A stretch of 64,000 nucleotides of DNA. Origin: Zarea fungicola. Taxonomy: Eukaryota; Ascomycota; Sordariomycetes; Hypocreales; Cordycipitaceae. Position numbers and translations under genes: made by a program. The stretch lies in NCBI GenBank assembly GCA_900169235.1, contig FWCC01000457.1, positions 50,387-114,386 of the forward strand, written 5' to 3'. Below, in pieces: positions 34,438-47,230 of this stretch. The notes below the pieces were generated by a model. The model had not been told where the DNA came from and made no database searches. It saw only the letters and a program-made list of their open reading frames with translations. How positions within the stretch are numbered: position 1 is the first letter of the stretch; the number at the start of each line of letters is the position of its first letter.

Positions 34438-36334
34438 GATTGTCGATGAGGTCGGAAAAAGATGGCTGCTGAGCAAGACGCGTGGGACAGCGTCGGTGAG
34501 CGTGGATAGGCTCGCAGCGCTGAGCCAGACCAGGAGGCGGGAAAACAGACCAGGAGGCCAGGGTCGTGTTTTTTCCGGTGATGAATTCAGCTATTGGAAG
34601 CAAGCTGCGCGTAGAGAAGGGCGGGCGGTTATCCGACCGTCGAGGCACGGTTGTGCAGCAGGGCGGTTAGAGTTGATGCGAATTTGGATTTGGCGCTGAG
34701 GATTTGATAATAATAGGAGAGCCAAAGGGACTGGGAGGATTGTGGTGGTGGTTGTGGTGGTAGTGAGTGTTGCTAGCGGTAGAGCCAATTCCTATAAGTC
34801 TTAATATTGCAGGCTTGTAGCAGGCCCTGCGATCTCTTAGCAGCCTTAGCAGTCCAGCTGGTGCTGGAGGAAGCGCTGGGCAACGCCTCGGAGCCAAGTG
34901 GGCGTGGACTTGCGGCGACGAATCAATTGGTGGCGCGGCGCGTGGTGCTGCGACACGGTATGCGGACAGGGGTGGACTCAAGAAGAGGACCGTCGCTACA
35001 ACAAGAACACTGTAAAAAGTGGCGGGAGAAAAAGAAAGGCAGGGAGGGGGGCAGCGCGAACAAATAATTGGAAATGAGGGGAATTTTGAGAATTAATCCG
35101 TCAGTTTATTGCATGCGCGAGAGCTCGGTTGCTAGGTAAGGGAGATGTTGATTAGGTACTTCAGGTACCTCCAAGGTATGGCGGTACCGTGCACCACGTA
35201 CTGGTACGGAGTAGTTTGGCGGCCGCTGTTGAACAACGCAGGAGCCTCTCAGCTACCAGTTCGTCGATTGCTGGAAAATGCCGGAAAAGCCACTTGGAGA
35301 AAAAGGTTTCCCCTGAACCAGTGGAGAGTATATAATAAAAATAAAAATAAAATAAAAAGCAAGAGAGATATTGGGTTTCGTTTCGGTACTTCTGCCCTGC
35401 AAAACGAGGCGCGAATTGGAGGTGAGGCGTTGGGATGCGACGCGCGCATTCACGGCGCGATCAAGGGTGAACGATGAGATCAAGGATGCTGGGCCAAAGT
35501 AATTGGATACAGGACAGAACATAGTCCAGATAGCTGCATGAATGTCAGGGACAGACGGACCGGCAAGGGGGGGGCCAGGTCAGACGCCACAAAAAGAACG
35601 CAAGAGCCGTGAGATTTGATACGGGTACCTTGGTCAACGCCAATTGTTCCCTTTTTTTTCAGTTAGTACATAGATAATTAATAAATTAATTTTTAGCGTG
35701 CATGATGGTCTTCTTTGCGCAAGGGTACCTCCGGCCTTGGCACAAAATGGACATGATTTTCGGTTAACTTCACAAAACCAACCAAAAAAAATGCGGAATA
35801 CTGTGTTTGTCCATACTGAGCTGGCAGCTCTGCAACAAACGCGCAGGTTCTTCTACTTCACACGCGAGCGCAGACAGAGGCTCAAGGTGGTATACGGATA
35901 AAGCCGTAATAAGGCGCTTTAGGGTATTATGTAGTACCTGGTGACTTTCACGATCTTGCCAACCTTAATAAATTGGGTTTCTGGTCAGGTACCCGTTCCC
36001 TCAGGAAATAAGATTGATGAGGCCAAGGACACTGCAAAAAAGTCCAAGTTGACACTTGACGGATGCATGCTGGAGAAACAATGAGACAGCGGTGAAAAGA
36101 AAGGAAAGGAAAGGAAAAGAGGATCCCAATCCAAGTGCAAGGCAAGATACTCAGACCATCGCAATTTTACACATCATAGCTTGTGTAAAGGACTTGTCGG
36201 CATTTAGTAGGTAAAGGGAAGATGACGCGCAGTACTATAGTAGAAGAATTCGGGTATTCCTTATTACTCTCGTAGCATCAACGCATCACAAACAGCCTTT
36301 GCAGCGATCGTCATGATGCCGTTCGGCTGCATGA

Positions 36335-36356
36335 CAATAATAATAATAATAATAAG
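36335..36356. repeat. (AAT)n microsatellite
   Basis: About seven AAT units in the intergenic region. Confidence 0.85.
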
Positions 36357-38444
36357 CACCGAACGGATACAACAATACATACTACGTAGACATCATAACT
36401 CATTCAACGCAATAAGCTTGCCACGTTCATGCAACGAGATGAAAGTGGACGCAGCTTAGCATCTCCCAGTGACCCTCTCATTGTGGGCTCCTAGTGGACC
36501 AGTCATCTCCCGCGATTTCTAGTTTCCAAAGGCAATTAGAGGGTCAGGTAAACCCAGCGGACTGCAGCTACATGTAGCGTATGGGTATACATACATCACA
36601 GTAGTCCATTGTACTTGCAGAAACTAGGATAGGGGAGATGGAAAGCAAGCAAGAACTGGAAAGTCAAGATTCTTTGCTTGGGAGGCGGCAGCATGTTGAT
36701 GGAGTTTGTCTCTCCATTGAGGCTGATGACGCCTAGCAGAAACACATACATCCCACGAACTGGCTCCATCAGCTTATTCTTGTCCATCTCACAATTTGCA
36801 AACCTTGCCTCAATTATCGGCCTATGTTCGGACTACTGGATAACTCGACACATTTTTGCCTCTCGCTGTTGTATTATTCTGGTTCCTTGGTTTTAAAAGG
36901 CCCTCTGATCTCTATCTCTGTTACCGTGGCTTGGGTTAGCCAGTCACGGTTATGCACAGCAGCTAATAGTTACTTCTCTTTACCCGCCGTTGACAACGTT
37001 ACACCAAATGTATGCCCGAAATGGTTTCTGTTTTCTTGTGCAGCCCAAAAGGTTGAAGCCACGTACATACCTTTGCACTCGTTGATTGACTAAGTCTTGG
37101 ACCTTTCCCACACAGGCGTGTAGATTTATACAGAAAACATGCTACCTCCATAACTGCATGGCCATTTTCACATTAATAACCTGCCAGCGCATGGCATCTT
37201 GTTGCCGAGTCTGGTCTGCTCATTTAGCTACGGTTTCAGATTCACGCCCACTCCCCACCTGCTGCGCTTTGTATTATTCATTAGTGCTAACGCCAAAATG
37301 CGGTCCAATCACTATTACAAGGTACTGCATTTATGAAATGCCCATGGACGCGCTACCCCGGGTTTGATATTGAGCAGCCTTCAGCGCAGTCTGTCCAGCA
37401 GCGCCGTCGTCCCTCTCCAATGACGGCGGTGGTATTTATTACTTACAGCTATGAGGATGTGGCAGGAATCAAATAAATAATGTGCTTCCTCGGCTCATGA
37501 ACTTAACACACATGTTTCTTCCGATGTTCCCGGCATGAACAAGGGCCAAAAGGTGACAATAGTGTCCTTCCAAGCCACCTTCTCGAAGGCCTTCCCCTGG
37601 ACCCTGTACTGGTAGGTACTAATGTACCCGCACAGAAGCCTGCAACGCACTACAAGATTTGACCTTGGAGGCGGCAGAAAAAAAAAAAGTTAGGCCGAAG
37701 CCTGCTCGTGGCGATCTTTGTCTTTTTCTCTCTCTACTCCCTACGGAGTACTAGTTAGTTGTGCGTTGAATTGGCCAACAAGCCCATAATGGCTCCTTGG
37801 CGGCAAGGGAGAGGGTCATATAAAAGACGTAATCAGCGCTCAGACCAAAATACTAGTTGAGTTAGTCGTCAACAGTTGAAGCTAGTTCGAATTAACAGCT
37901 ACCCCCTCGCTTGTCTCAATTGATTGTCCCATGTGAGAAGGGCAAATTACCCGATTTCCTGTCAGATCGCTGTCCACTTTTGTGTGTGTCGAGAGTAGGA
38001 TTGCAACATCTCACCTGCAGACGCGTCGGACACGTATGCTAGCCAAATTGTCACACAGTACGCCGTCTCGAGCATATTGACTTGGCTTGCTGGGCTTGAA
38101 TATTAGAAAGACAGAATATGAGACAATACAACATCTTCAGAATGCTGCTTGTATTGATGCATGCACCCTTCCTTCAGCCCCAAACGGCCCCATGCAACTA
38201 AAATTTCTCTGTGTGACGGGTGCCGACGGCCCGCCCTTTGTATCCCAGGCGATGGTATTGATATTCTCTCTGCCAGCTGTTGGCACCTTGAAATGATGCG
38301 CCTTGTTTCACGCTTTGATAAAAAGAAAGCAGACAAGCAATCTTCTTCAATCTGTGACTGGTAGCCAATTGGGGTAGAGATTTTAGTCCACCTGCCGTGC
38401 TTGTCCTTGTGGGCTGTTGCATTGTCCCCCAATCTTGGAAGAAA

Positions 38445-38476
38445 AAGAATGCAAGAATGCAAGAATGCAAGAATGC
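38445..38476. repeat. Four perfect tandem copies of AAGAATGC
   Basis: The 8-mer repeats at 38445, 38453, 38461 and 38469 without change, and is then followed by ATGA. Confidence 0.9.
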
Positions 38477-38905
38477 ATGAAATACGAATCGATCGACTGG
38501 GAAACTAGGAAAAAGTAAAGTAAGGCTCACAAGACTGTTTTCCAAGGTGCCATTGTTTTTGCCTTGCTGTTGCCCTGCAGTATTGAGCCCAATCATGGCT
38601 GTTTTTGGTGCATTTTGCTTCCAGATTAGGTCACATTACTTTCTTTATCTATTTTTCTTATTCATTTTTCTGTTGCTCCCCCTTCTCTCGAAACAGCTCG
38701 GACTGCAAAGGGTATGGAGAGGAGTATATTATCCCTTCATCGTCATAACCTTGCTGAGGTAGCTGACGGCCGCATCGCCACCACCATCGGTTCATATTTA
38801 CTACCGGCCGTCTGCGCCGTTTTCCAAATACGATGCCTCACCAATATACCCTGTTGTCAACCACCTCCATGAGCATTGGCCGACGTCGTTTTTTTCTTTA
38901 TGATG

Positions 38906-40704
38906 CTAAGAGGCATTCTCTCCAGTTTCAGTTATCCCGTGACATCTCATTCGGAGGTCACCGTGACCACCGTACCATCTCCCTGGGACCGGGTTTCCCA
39001 CTATCGTGACTGCTCTACTATCGTGAGATCCCGGTGCGGGAGGTTGCTCTGCAAACCCGACATGTCCGCTCGAATAGTCTGTCGCCTCTAAAAGCACGCC
39101 AAATTTGAGTGTCTCATCGCCTGCATTATCCAGTATGTCAGCCAGTGAAGCCAAGCACGCATCCCTGATAGCAGGACCTCTTGGGCCAGCTACTGTGAGC
39201 GAATGGACCAAGCTGTCTCTTGTAAGGCGCCCGCAAGCCGCACTACGAGGGAGAGATACATAAACTAAGCATCCGAGGCCTATGACGACGAGGACGGCAA
39301 TTGTAACGATGATTCGCACCTTGTCAATGTCGTAGATGATTACAGATTGCTCATTCGATATGGACATTGTAATATTTGTTGCTGCCTGTAGCGACGAGCC
39401 GGTTTTTGTGAGCAACGGTGTGACCCATAGTACTCGCTGCATATGCGAAACGAGGTCCGAAATGCACGACGAACGCTGAATTCGTATCCGAAACGAGCGT
39501 TCCTGCGACAAACGAGGATTTTCCAGGGTTTAATTTGTTGTGTATATCGGGCGCTGCTTTTCCGACAAAGGCCTCCAAAAACGAACCGGTGAGAGCAACA
39601 ACTCCCCCGGCTGGTCCGTAGTATGAATTTTTTTTGGTTGAGATCACTGGTTAAATTAGTAAACTGGTCTCTCGAGCAGCTAAGATTTCCCATAGTTCCA
39701 ATTCCAGCCGTAAGATAAGTGGTGCAGCTGCCAATCGCGGTTTGGACCATGCACTGATGCAACAGGTAGTGTATTGTTGAACAGGGCAGCTTGCAGCTCT
39801 ACGCGTGATTCCTGGGCCGTTGAAATTGTGACTTCTTCATACAAGCTATTGGATATATTTTGGAACTGATTCGAACTAAAATCGGCTGCATCTGGATATC
39901 GGTAGGTAAAGTTGTAAACATCCCAGCCTTCTAAGTTGGATTCGGATCCAGGAACTGCTAGAATATTGCAGATAGCATCGAGGTACTTGATGGGTCCGAA
40001 ATGTGCTACGCCTGAGACATTGGCATATGTATACCGAAGTCCGTTGGTCTCTCCCATGAGTGCTGCGACTGCGGATCTTGTCGTTATGGTCGTTAGGCCC
40101 CCTGCATACATGAATGCACCGTCGCTCTGAGCGAGCGATCCGTTAAACTGAGGGTGGTATATCGACAAACTCGTGGGGAAAATCTGCTTCTCCTGTCGGA
40201 CTGCAATGGCAGACTGTAGGATAGGCTGGACAGCAGAGACAATGCCGAGCCCCAGGACCCCAATAATCCAGCCTGCTTTAAGTGATGGATGTGCCAGCAT
40301 GCCGATGGCCAACCGCGAAGCCAAGTGCAGCGACTCGACAGTCTTTACAGGAATACCCTCAGCTCCAGTCTCGACGAGGCCGCCTTCCTTCATCTTGGCT
40401 TGCGTGGCAACATTCTGCCAGAGGTTTTGGTACAGCGCGACTCCAAGCAATGCGGCGACTGAGCCCCGAAGCACGACTGCCCCTAGGCGATTAACGTCGG
40501 GGTGTGCTCCTACCATGTACTGCCATTCGTGGGCTGTCCATTTGCGGAGAAGACAATAGCTAGAACAAAGCATGTGCCGACAATAAGAGCGGTCGTCGCT
40601 ACCCAGGTTGCTTGCAGAATTTGCTGGAAAGGAATCCGCCAGTTTGCTGGGAACTGCGCGAATAGAGATGTGGCAGCTTGGCGGACGCGGGGATTGTTAA
40701 CCAT
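38906..40704 (-). CDS. Fungal multi-pass membrane protein, frame broken or multi-intron
   Basis: Coding-like sequence runs through the whole span on the minus strand but in shifting frames. Segments are 40704-40510 (start MVNNPRVRQAAT), 40573-39680, 39647-39351 and about 39445-38906. Seen: a first membrane segment (TTALIVGTCFVLAIVFS), a YQNLW block after a second hydrophobic stretch and a third helix (GWIIGVLGLGIVSAVQPIL). A lumenal part follows with N-glycosylation sites (NVSG, NFTY, NISN). A last helix (VRIIVTIAVLVVIGLGCLVYV) precedes a cytosolic tail. This order is typical of a large, unnamed family of fungal surface membrane proteins. The frame changes could be introns with weak donors (38-100 nt, phases can be made to fit) or frameshifts in a decayed gene; I cannot decide. 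No function is known. Confidence 0.5.
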
Positions 40705-41425
40705 GGCAGCTAGTGAAAGCTTGGCTCCGTGGAAGCAAGATGCCTTTTTGGCTTGGCACGAGCTACCGCTGTCCAGGGCACAATGCACTTTTATCAGAAG
40801 GCCGGGACATTCAGTGTATTTTCAGCCGCAGCAGTGCTGACCCAGTCGAAGCTGAAGTGAAACCAGACCCAATAGTTGGGCGCCACTAGTCCCTGGTGCT
40901 TTAGGGTTCGGTGGGAATGAGTTAGTTAGGCTAACATCTCTTAATAACTATAATCTGGGAAACCAGCTACCTCTAAAATCCAATAATGGTTACTGCATGA
41001 TTATTTGTGGCTTTATGCTTTGAACAGAGGAAAGGAGATGCAGATAGCTTTTCTGAGCCCAGGCTCATGTTCTTTTCTGTGGCGGTGAGACTACCTACCC
41101 TGTACAAGCAAATTGTGGCGAAATGACAACTTCCTTTCCACAACCGAAACGCCCCTCAGAGTCACTATCCGACTAGCCCATCACAAAAGGGGAATTGTCT
41201 GGCTCGGTTACAAGTAGAGGCGATTTCGTTACTGATGCTGAATCTATTCAATGGAATAACAGTTCCGATGTGGACGACTTATGCCAGATCAGACTTTTGA
41301 TCCTAGTACCATTACAGCTACTGCTAAGAGACAATCATCTTTAAAACACTAATCGAATATTTTTGGTTTGTTTTACGATTTCTTTATATTCTTTGTATTT
41401 GAAGAACCAGTAAGACATGCAACCC
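40705..41425. other. Intergenic between membrane-protein locus and GWT1
   Basis: 721 bp; promoter side of the membrane-protein locus and 3' flank of GWT1. Nothing else seen. Confidence 0.55.
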
Positions 41426-43193
41426 CTATAGCTTAATAGATATGTCATAGTTGTCTAACACAACCGCCACAACACTCAGCACACCTGTATACGCCAACAT
41501 TATAGCCATGGTTATGGTTGGAGACACGTCCAGTGTAGGAACCGTCATATTTACCAACCCAGTCAATAGATTCGCAATCAAAAACAGTCCCAAGCCATTG
41601 CGGTTAAATGCTCGCATCAGCTTGCTCGTGGCCACCACGTACGCCTCCTTTTCCGTCCTCTTGTCTACTGCATTGTAAAAGGCAGGGAAGAAGATGGTAT
41701 CTACCAGACAGTAGCCCAGTATAAACACCGAGTTAAACGCCGCGACCCAGAGCACGTACGGCAGATTTGCCAGGCGTCTTGACACGGTCAGCCCCAGGCC
41801 GTACTTGTAGCTCGTGGAGAGGTGGTATAGAACGGCCCAGAGCCCGGCCCAGACGCCGATTGTCATGAGAAGCGTGTTCCGCTGCGTGCCGGCGCGAGCG
41901 TTGCTACGTGGGTTCACCTTGCGTGGGAGCACAAACATGCCAAGGTCCTGTCCAGCGAGGAAGATGGCCAGGTAGCCGATAAAGCTAAAGATGCCCTCGC
42001 GGTTCTTGGAAATGATATCGACGCGGGGTGCCGTCAGAATGTACGCCTTGAGCTCCGTTCTGTTGAGCGCGAACTCGTACGCGCCCATCACAAACATGGA
42101 CAGCATGGCGTATGAAGGGATAAGGCGTAGTGCCTCCTGGAACAGAGCCACAAACGGCGGTAAGAAGCCGAGGGTGAAGAAAAAGTTCCAGTGCACTCCG
42201 TACTCTGTGGTATGCTCGGCGTATTCAAGCCCTTTGACGCTCAGAAAGCGGATGAAGCCAAGGACGAGCAGAGGGATCGAGTGACGCAGCGATTTGAGCA
42301 GGCGCGTGAATGGCGACAGCGTGCGTCCGCTTATCTTTTCTTTGAGGACCGGGCGCGCAGCGACGACGCCGGCTGTGAAGACGTACGATCCAACACCAAG
42401 ATCCATGAGCGATGTGCCCCATGTTTCAACTTTGGCGAAGCGGCGCGGGAAGAGTTTAAAGTCGACCGCGAGAATGGCGATGTAGGTAATGATTTGCATG
42501 GAGCCGCGGTACGTTGTCAGGAACGGCTTGACAGGCACGACGTCGAGTGCTAGGTCTTTGTTCCTTTCTATCGAGCTGGCGCTGCCATCGTTGGTCGGCC
42601 GGGGAACGGCAAGCTTCTTCTTGTTCGGACTGGAGGGCGGGAGCATATACACGAGCGCGACGGGAGTTGCGAGGAATATACAAAGCAGGACGGGCGAATT
42701 CGAGTAGAGCGTCGTGGCGAGGAGTATGGCGCAAACGTTGAGCCCATAATCGACAAGGTAGCCCAGCGCTGTCATGGGCTGAAAGAAGGAATGGCGAGCC
42801 TGCAGCGCAGACCAAAGTAGCACGGCAACCTATATTCTCCTAGTCAGTACGAGCTGTATCCGATAACCTTTGACCCTTTTTCCCTCGTTTTTATTTTCGT
42901 GTTCCTGTTTGATTTCGTTTCCATGGCATAATCTCCGTGTTTCCTCATGCACGTTTGCTGCACTTCCGAGCCAAGCGTGTCCAAGTCTGTGCGCAGCGGA
43001 ACAAGGACAGACAACTGCAGGAGAAGACTGAAAGAAAACCCTACACATAAAAGGAGGACAAGGCGGAAGGCCAAAAAGAAAAGGCACGTACCAGTGCGAC
43101 GGCGGTGACATTGTTGATTTCGGATACGGGTCCGCCGGATAGGTTAGACACGAAGTCTTCCTTGCGTTGTTTGTAGGAAGTGGAATTAGACAT
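41426..43193 (-). CDS. GWT1: GPI-anchor inositol acyltransferase Gwt1
   Basis: Gwt1 acylates the inositol of GlcN-PI in the ER membrane, an early step of GPI-anchor synthesis (PIG-W in animals). Two exons, 43193-43092 and 42829-41426, give 1506 nt (501 aa); yeast Gwt1 is 490. Seen: the short conserved start [27 protein letters not shown], about a dozen hydrophobic helices, and the family blocks [40 protein letters not shown]. Further blocks are [42 protein letters not shown] and [18 protein letters not shown]. The intron (262 bp) is long for this window and falls after residue 34. Complete, no missing region. It is divergent from the Clp1-like gene. Confidence 0.96.
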
Positions 43194-44407
43194 TATTATG
43201 GGTGAAAGGCCCTGTTGCTCATGGTATCGATACAAGCAAAAACACGAAGGGTAGACAGCAAAAAGAAGAAGAAGAAGGACGAGGAGCTAACGGGTGGAAA
43301 ATTGGCACAGAGCCGAGATGCGAAAAGAGGAAGCAAACGACGAGGGGATCTTGACACGTATTTTGATGGAGGAACAGTGAAGCTCCAGATTTTTTGGTTG
43401 GCGGTCGTAAATGACGGTCTGGGTCGGTCCGGCGCTAGCTGAGGCCCTGATCAGCAACCGAAAGAGCCTAAGTGTAGGCCAGCGTCAGAGCAGGTCACTG
43501 AAGGCACTGACGCCGTTGAGGTCGCTCAAGCAAGTGTAAGTAAATCTCTTGAATTGCATCGCCTGAATCGTTGCTCTGCGTATCACCTCCAAGACGGCGC
43601 CTATTCTCGATATGCCACAGTCAATGGATCTGCCACGTCTCGGTACATTTCCAGCAAGTGACCTGTCGCCTAGGACGCCGGTTATAATTAATCGCCTTCT
43701 TTATCTTCTTTCACTTTTGATTCGGGGCATTGGTTACCGTGGCCGCCCTGTTAACTGCGCCCACCTTGCACAAAATGACCTTCTAAAGCTGTCACTCACT
43801 CAATGCCTGCCTTGTTCAACAAGCTTGTTTTGTTGTTGTTGTTGTTGTTGTTGTTGTTCATTCCTTTTCTTCTTTTCTTTCACATCATCTTCCTTTAGTA
43901 GCTCGAAGGTAGTGCCACCAACGCAATTCTTTGCCTGTTTGGTTTCTTTGTGCGTAAGATATACGCCACCCCAACGCACAGGACAGCAAGTGGTATACCT
44001 GTCCGTACCAATAGGCCTGATTCACGTAGGGCTTCTCTTTGTTCTCCGTAACCAATTTCCCTGTCAGAGAACCATGCAGAGAACCATGCAATGTGACCCC
44101 ATTCTCGCTTTGACGACGTGGGCTGTAAGGCATAAAAAAACAAGGCACTGACCTTGCTTGCCGCCGAAGCCTTGGTCTCCTTAACCAGTCTCTCGGAAAA
44201 GTTATTTCCATACGATTCGTCATTCTAAACTGATCCTTCTAGACTATGTAATAAAAAGCCTGTAGAATCGTTCTTTTCTTGTCTTTTCTTGTCCTCCATC
44301 CAACACCTTTTCTTCGTTTTGTCTCTCATTGTGATTCCTCCTTTGGCAAAATCCAAAGACACGCACTCGGCCTCGTCCAATTGCGTTGGAGTGAACCACT
44401 TGTCAAG
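43194..44407. other. Intergenic, divergent GWT1 / Clp1-like promoter region
   Basis: 1.2 kb. It contains a (TTG)n tract at 43829-43858, a pyrimidine-rich TTCTTTTCTTTC stretch after it, and a 12-bp direct repeat AGAGAACCATGC at about 44066-44089. No gene supported; the open frame over 43612-44151 is mostly Cys/Leu/Phe from the TTG/TTC tracts. Confidence 0.55.
43829..43858. repeat. (TTG)n microsatellite
   Basis: About nine to ten TTG units, upstream of the Clp1-like gene. Confidence 0.88.
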
Positions 44408-45421
44408 ATGACTTCAACTATTAACCCCCGACTGTTGACCATGACAGAGCAGCCCTCACTCAGTCAATTCAGCTTCACAAACACGCCTCAGACGGCTGAG
44501 GGTACGGACAATGGAATAACGGATGATGCCTCCCCGTCGCCCACGACTACCAGCATACCCGGGAGAGTGACTGCAGTGGCAGCCGCACATGCCCAGAATA
44601 GAGCTCTGAGAATCGACACGGAACAGCTGAGGCGCCTCTCTATCTGCGACACGGATGCAAAGGGACATCGTACTCGATCGTCTGTCGCCAACCTTCGTCA
44701 CCGCCAGTTCCAAAAGTTCCGTGAGCAGCTCTGGACACAGGGCCGTGGCTGTCTAGGCGACAGAAACACACCGCATTACAACATTGCACCCGTCAAGTTA
44801 CCTACAACGCCAGATGCAACCAATGATAACATCACCATATATACCGTGGTTCACTCACAGGGACACAGCCCTATTGGATTGCGTCGCAGGTTTGACCGTG
44901 GTTTGCTGACTGCCACGGTGCCCGAGCCGTTTCAGTCGCCGTCGACACCCAACTTTGACCGCGACGAGCTTCTCTCCGCCATTGCCGATACAAACAAGAC
45001 ACTGGCGTCCCGAAGATTCAGACAGAGTACTAGGCGAGCGTCGCTTCCGGCTCGAGCCGCCCGTTCAAGACGGGGTTCGACTGCGCCGATACCAGAAGGC
45101 ATTCCCATGCGTAAGCTCATTTCCAAATCCTTCTTATCTCCGTACGCCCAGTAAGAAAAAAAAAAGATTAAAAAACCCAAACTTCAAGAAACTAAATATT
45201 TCTTTCCCATGCCAGACTTTACATACGCAAGAGCTCAGCTGCCCGTTTTAGCCTCCATCATGATGTCGAAGCAAGTCCGCGTCGGCGACACAATCGAGCT
45301 CCCAGTGCCTCACCCCGAGGCATGGGCCGAAACCGTTGCATGGGTGTACATTGGCGAGGAGAAGCTAGCGACGGAGAAAGTCCAAGAGAACATCCAATAT
45401 CTGGGTGGCAGAGTGTGCTAA
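44408..45421 (+). CDS. clp1: Clp1-like (clampless1) protein
   Basis: Two exons, 44408-45110 and 45216-45421, give 909 nt (302 aa). Seen: a Thr/Ser-rich N terminus (MTSTINPRLLTMTEQPS), an Ala/Arg helix (GRVTAVAAAHAQNRALRID), a basic middle block (SVANLRHRQFQKFREQLW) and an Arg/Ser-rich stretch ahead of the splice site. The C-terminal block looks conserved: FTYARAQLPVLASIMMSKQV, GDTIELPVPHPEAWAETVAW, VYIGEE and NIQYLGGRV. From memory this block is the hallmark of ascomycete proteins annotated Clp1-like, after the Ustilago clampless1 regulator of dikaryon proliferation. It looks BTB-like in length and hydrophobic pattern. The role in ascomycetes is poorly defined. Upstream codons to 44279 are open but less family-like, so I chose the Met at 44408. 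Confidence 0.75.
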
Positions 45422-47197
45422 TGGAGGCCAGAAATCTCCAATTTTGTTTTCTCTTTGAGGGCGAGTTTTCCTCAGCCCAGTTCGACAGAGGGGTGTGTGT
45501 ACATGGAGAAGGAACAAAGAAAGAGAAAAAGCTAAGCTTCCGTCAGCGTATTGCTGAATGTGTGTTGTCACATGCAAATATATGGTTGGGGCAGCGGGTA
45601 GTGGACTAGTTACATATGAGGAGGTGTCTTTGTTCCCTTTTTTTTTTCCTTCTTTTCTTTCAGTTTCTTACGGGACGGGAAGCGAGAAAACGGTACTTGG
45701 TACGATCAGCCATAATATGTTGGGAGGAGAAGCTAGTTGTAATAATGGAATCTTTCGTATTTTTGTGGCAACCCTGCTGCCATGGGACTAGGTGACTGGA
45801 AGACTAGCCTGCATGTGATAACTCAGCTTTTTGACCTGTTCATGTAAGTGTTAGAAGCTGGACGGGCCGCCCCTTTCATTAGCCCGTGCGTTCTTGAACA
45901 TGCACAACAGAACCAGTTGCAGCAAGACGCCACGCCATCTTCCGTTACCCCTACACTGTATTTTTCGCCGTTTTCTTTGTTCTACTTAGCTACCGTGGCG
46001 TAAACCGCCATGGCTCTCTTATTATCTGTCGTCGCATACAAGTGGGTGGAGGCTAGCTGCGCTGCTCCACACACACAGACTAACAGACTCATCACCCTCT
46101 CTCGCATCTCGCATGCACGTTGTGTAAGGAAAAAGAAAAGAAAACCGTTGCAGTAAATGGCGAGGGGCCCCCTTGAGATATCGGTATGCAAAACATAACT
46201 CGAATACATAGATGTTGTGTCAAGAATTCGTGGTATGAAGGGGGCGCACGGAAAACTCTAAGGATCCATTCTAGCGAACATCACATGCACAATATCCTTC
46301 TTTCATGAGCCAAGGTTGGCTGTTAGTCATAATTTTCTGCTCTGGTCTCTATTTCACCTCTCATATAGAATTACGACGCTGCCGTATTGTAGAAAGCTAA
46401 CCTGAATTTCCGCGGCATTTTGGATCAGCAGCGGATCTCATATTGAGCCTGAAACGATGATGCCCTGTCAAGGAAAGAAACCCCCTCCTTCGATTTACGA
46501 AGCGGGAACAAGGCCCGAACCCCGCTGGCTTGGCAAGACGACGACTTCGCACGTCCTACCAGTTCAAGCGTCACCTGCAGTAGGGCTCCAGTTTGTATCT
46601 GGGACTGCATATGTCAAGAAACCACTAAATTTGGTGGATGAGGGGAGTCAGGTGGAGGACGAGGAGGTTAGACCAAAAAACCAAAAACACATGCCACCCA
46701 TCACAGGTGTGTGGCTGCATTGTCACTAAGGGAGAGTTGCTCGCGATTCGCTTTAGATAAAAACGGAACTGGTGCAATGCTTCGTTGTTTTCAGGATTTA
46801 CGAGGCTTAAACACGGCCGCCCGCCGCCACACCTGTACTATGCATGAACCACAGTTATTTGATACAATGGAGCGACAGGACGGATTGTTAGTTTACAAGG
46901 TGAAGAGACTTGGACATTCATACCAAGGTATGCTGCAAGTACCTCGAAGGTACCACCAGGTGTTCGTCCCTCGACAAGTTCAATGCCCCCCTGCTAGAAG
47001 AGGCGTTCATGGGGCTCCATAACATCTATCCTGCACCCCCCCTCCCCAAAAGTGAACAAGGTGTTAGTGGCGCCAGTCTATCTGCATGAAGACTCCATCT
47101 AGGCCTTTTAGTGACGTTTCTTGCTTCGGTTGACGGTAACCTAGATGATCATAATAAAAAAAAACACTGAAAAGGACAGCAAAGCAGGTGGCTCAAA

Positions 47198-47230
47198 TGT
47201 GTGTGTATGTGTGCGTGTGCGTGTGTGTAT
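47198..47230. repeat. Imperfect (GT)n microsatellite
   Basis: GTGT units interrupted by A and C. Confidence 0.85.

Larger units (their letters stand above)
34438..38905. other. Long intergenic region upstream of KIN4
   Basis: 4.5 kb without a supported gene. It holds dense GGTAC/GTACC words around 35145-35215, a GTACGGAGTAG word at 35206 and a CTACGGAGTACTAG word at 37740. There is also an (AAT)n tract at 36335-36356, a GGAAA run near 36105 and four copies of an 8-mer at 38445-38476. The small open frames overlap each other on both strands. Confidence 0.5.

Noticed and set aside
46457..47022. Open frames after the Clp1-like gene
   Set aside because: They overlap in different frames, show no domain and no conserved motif.
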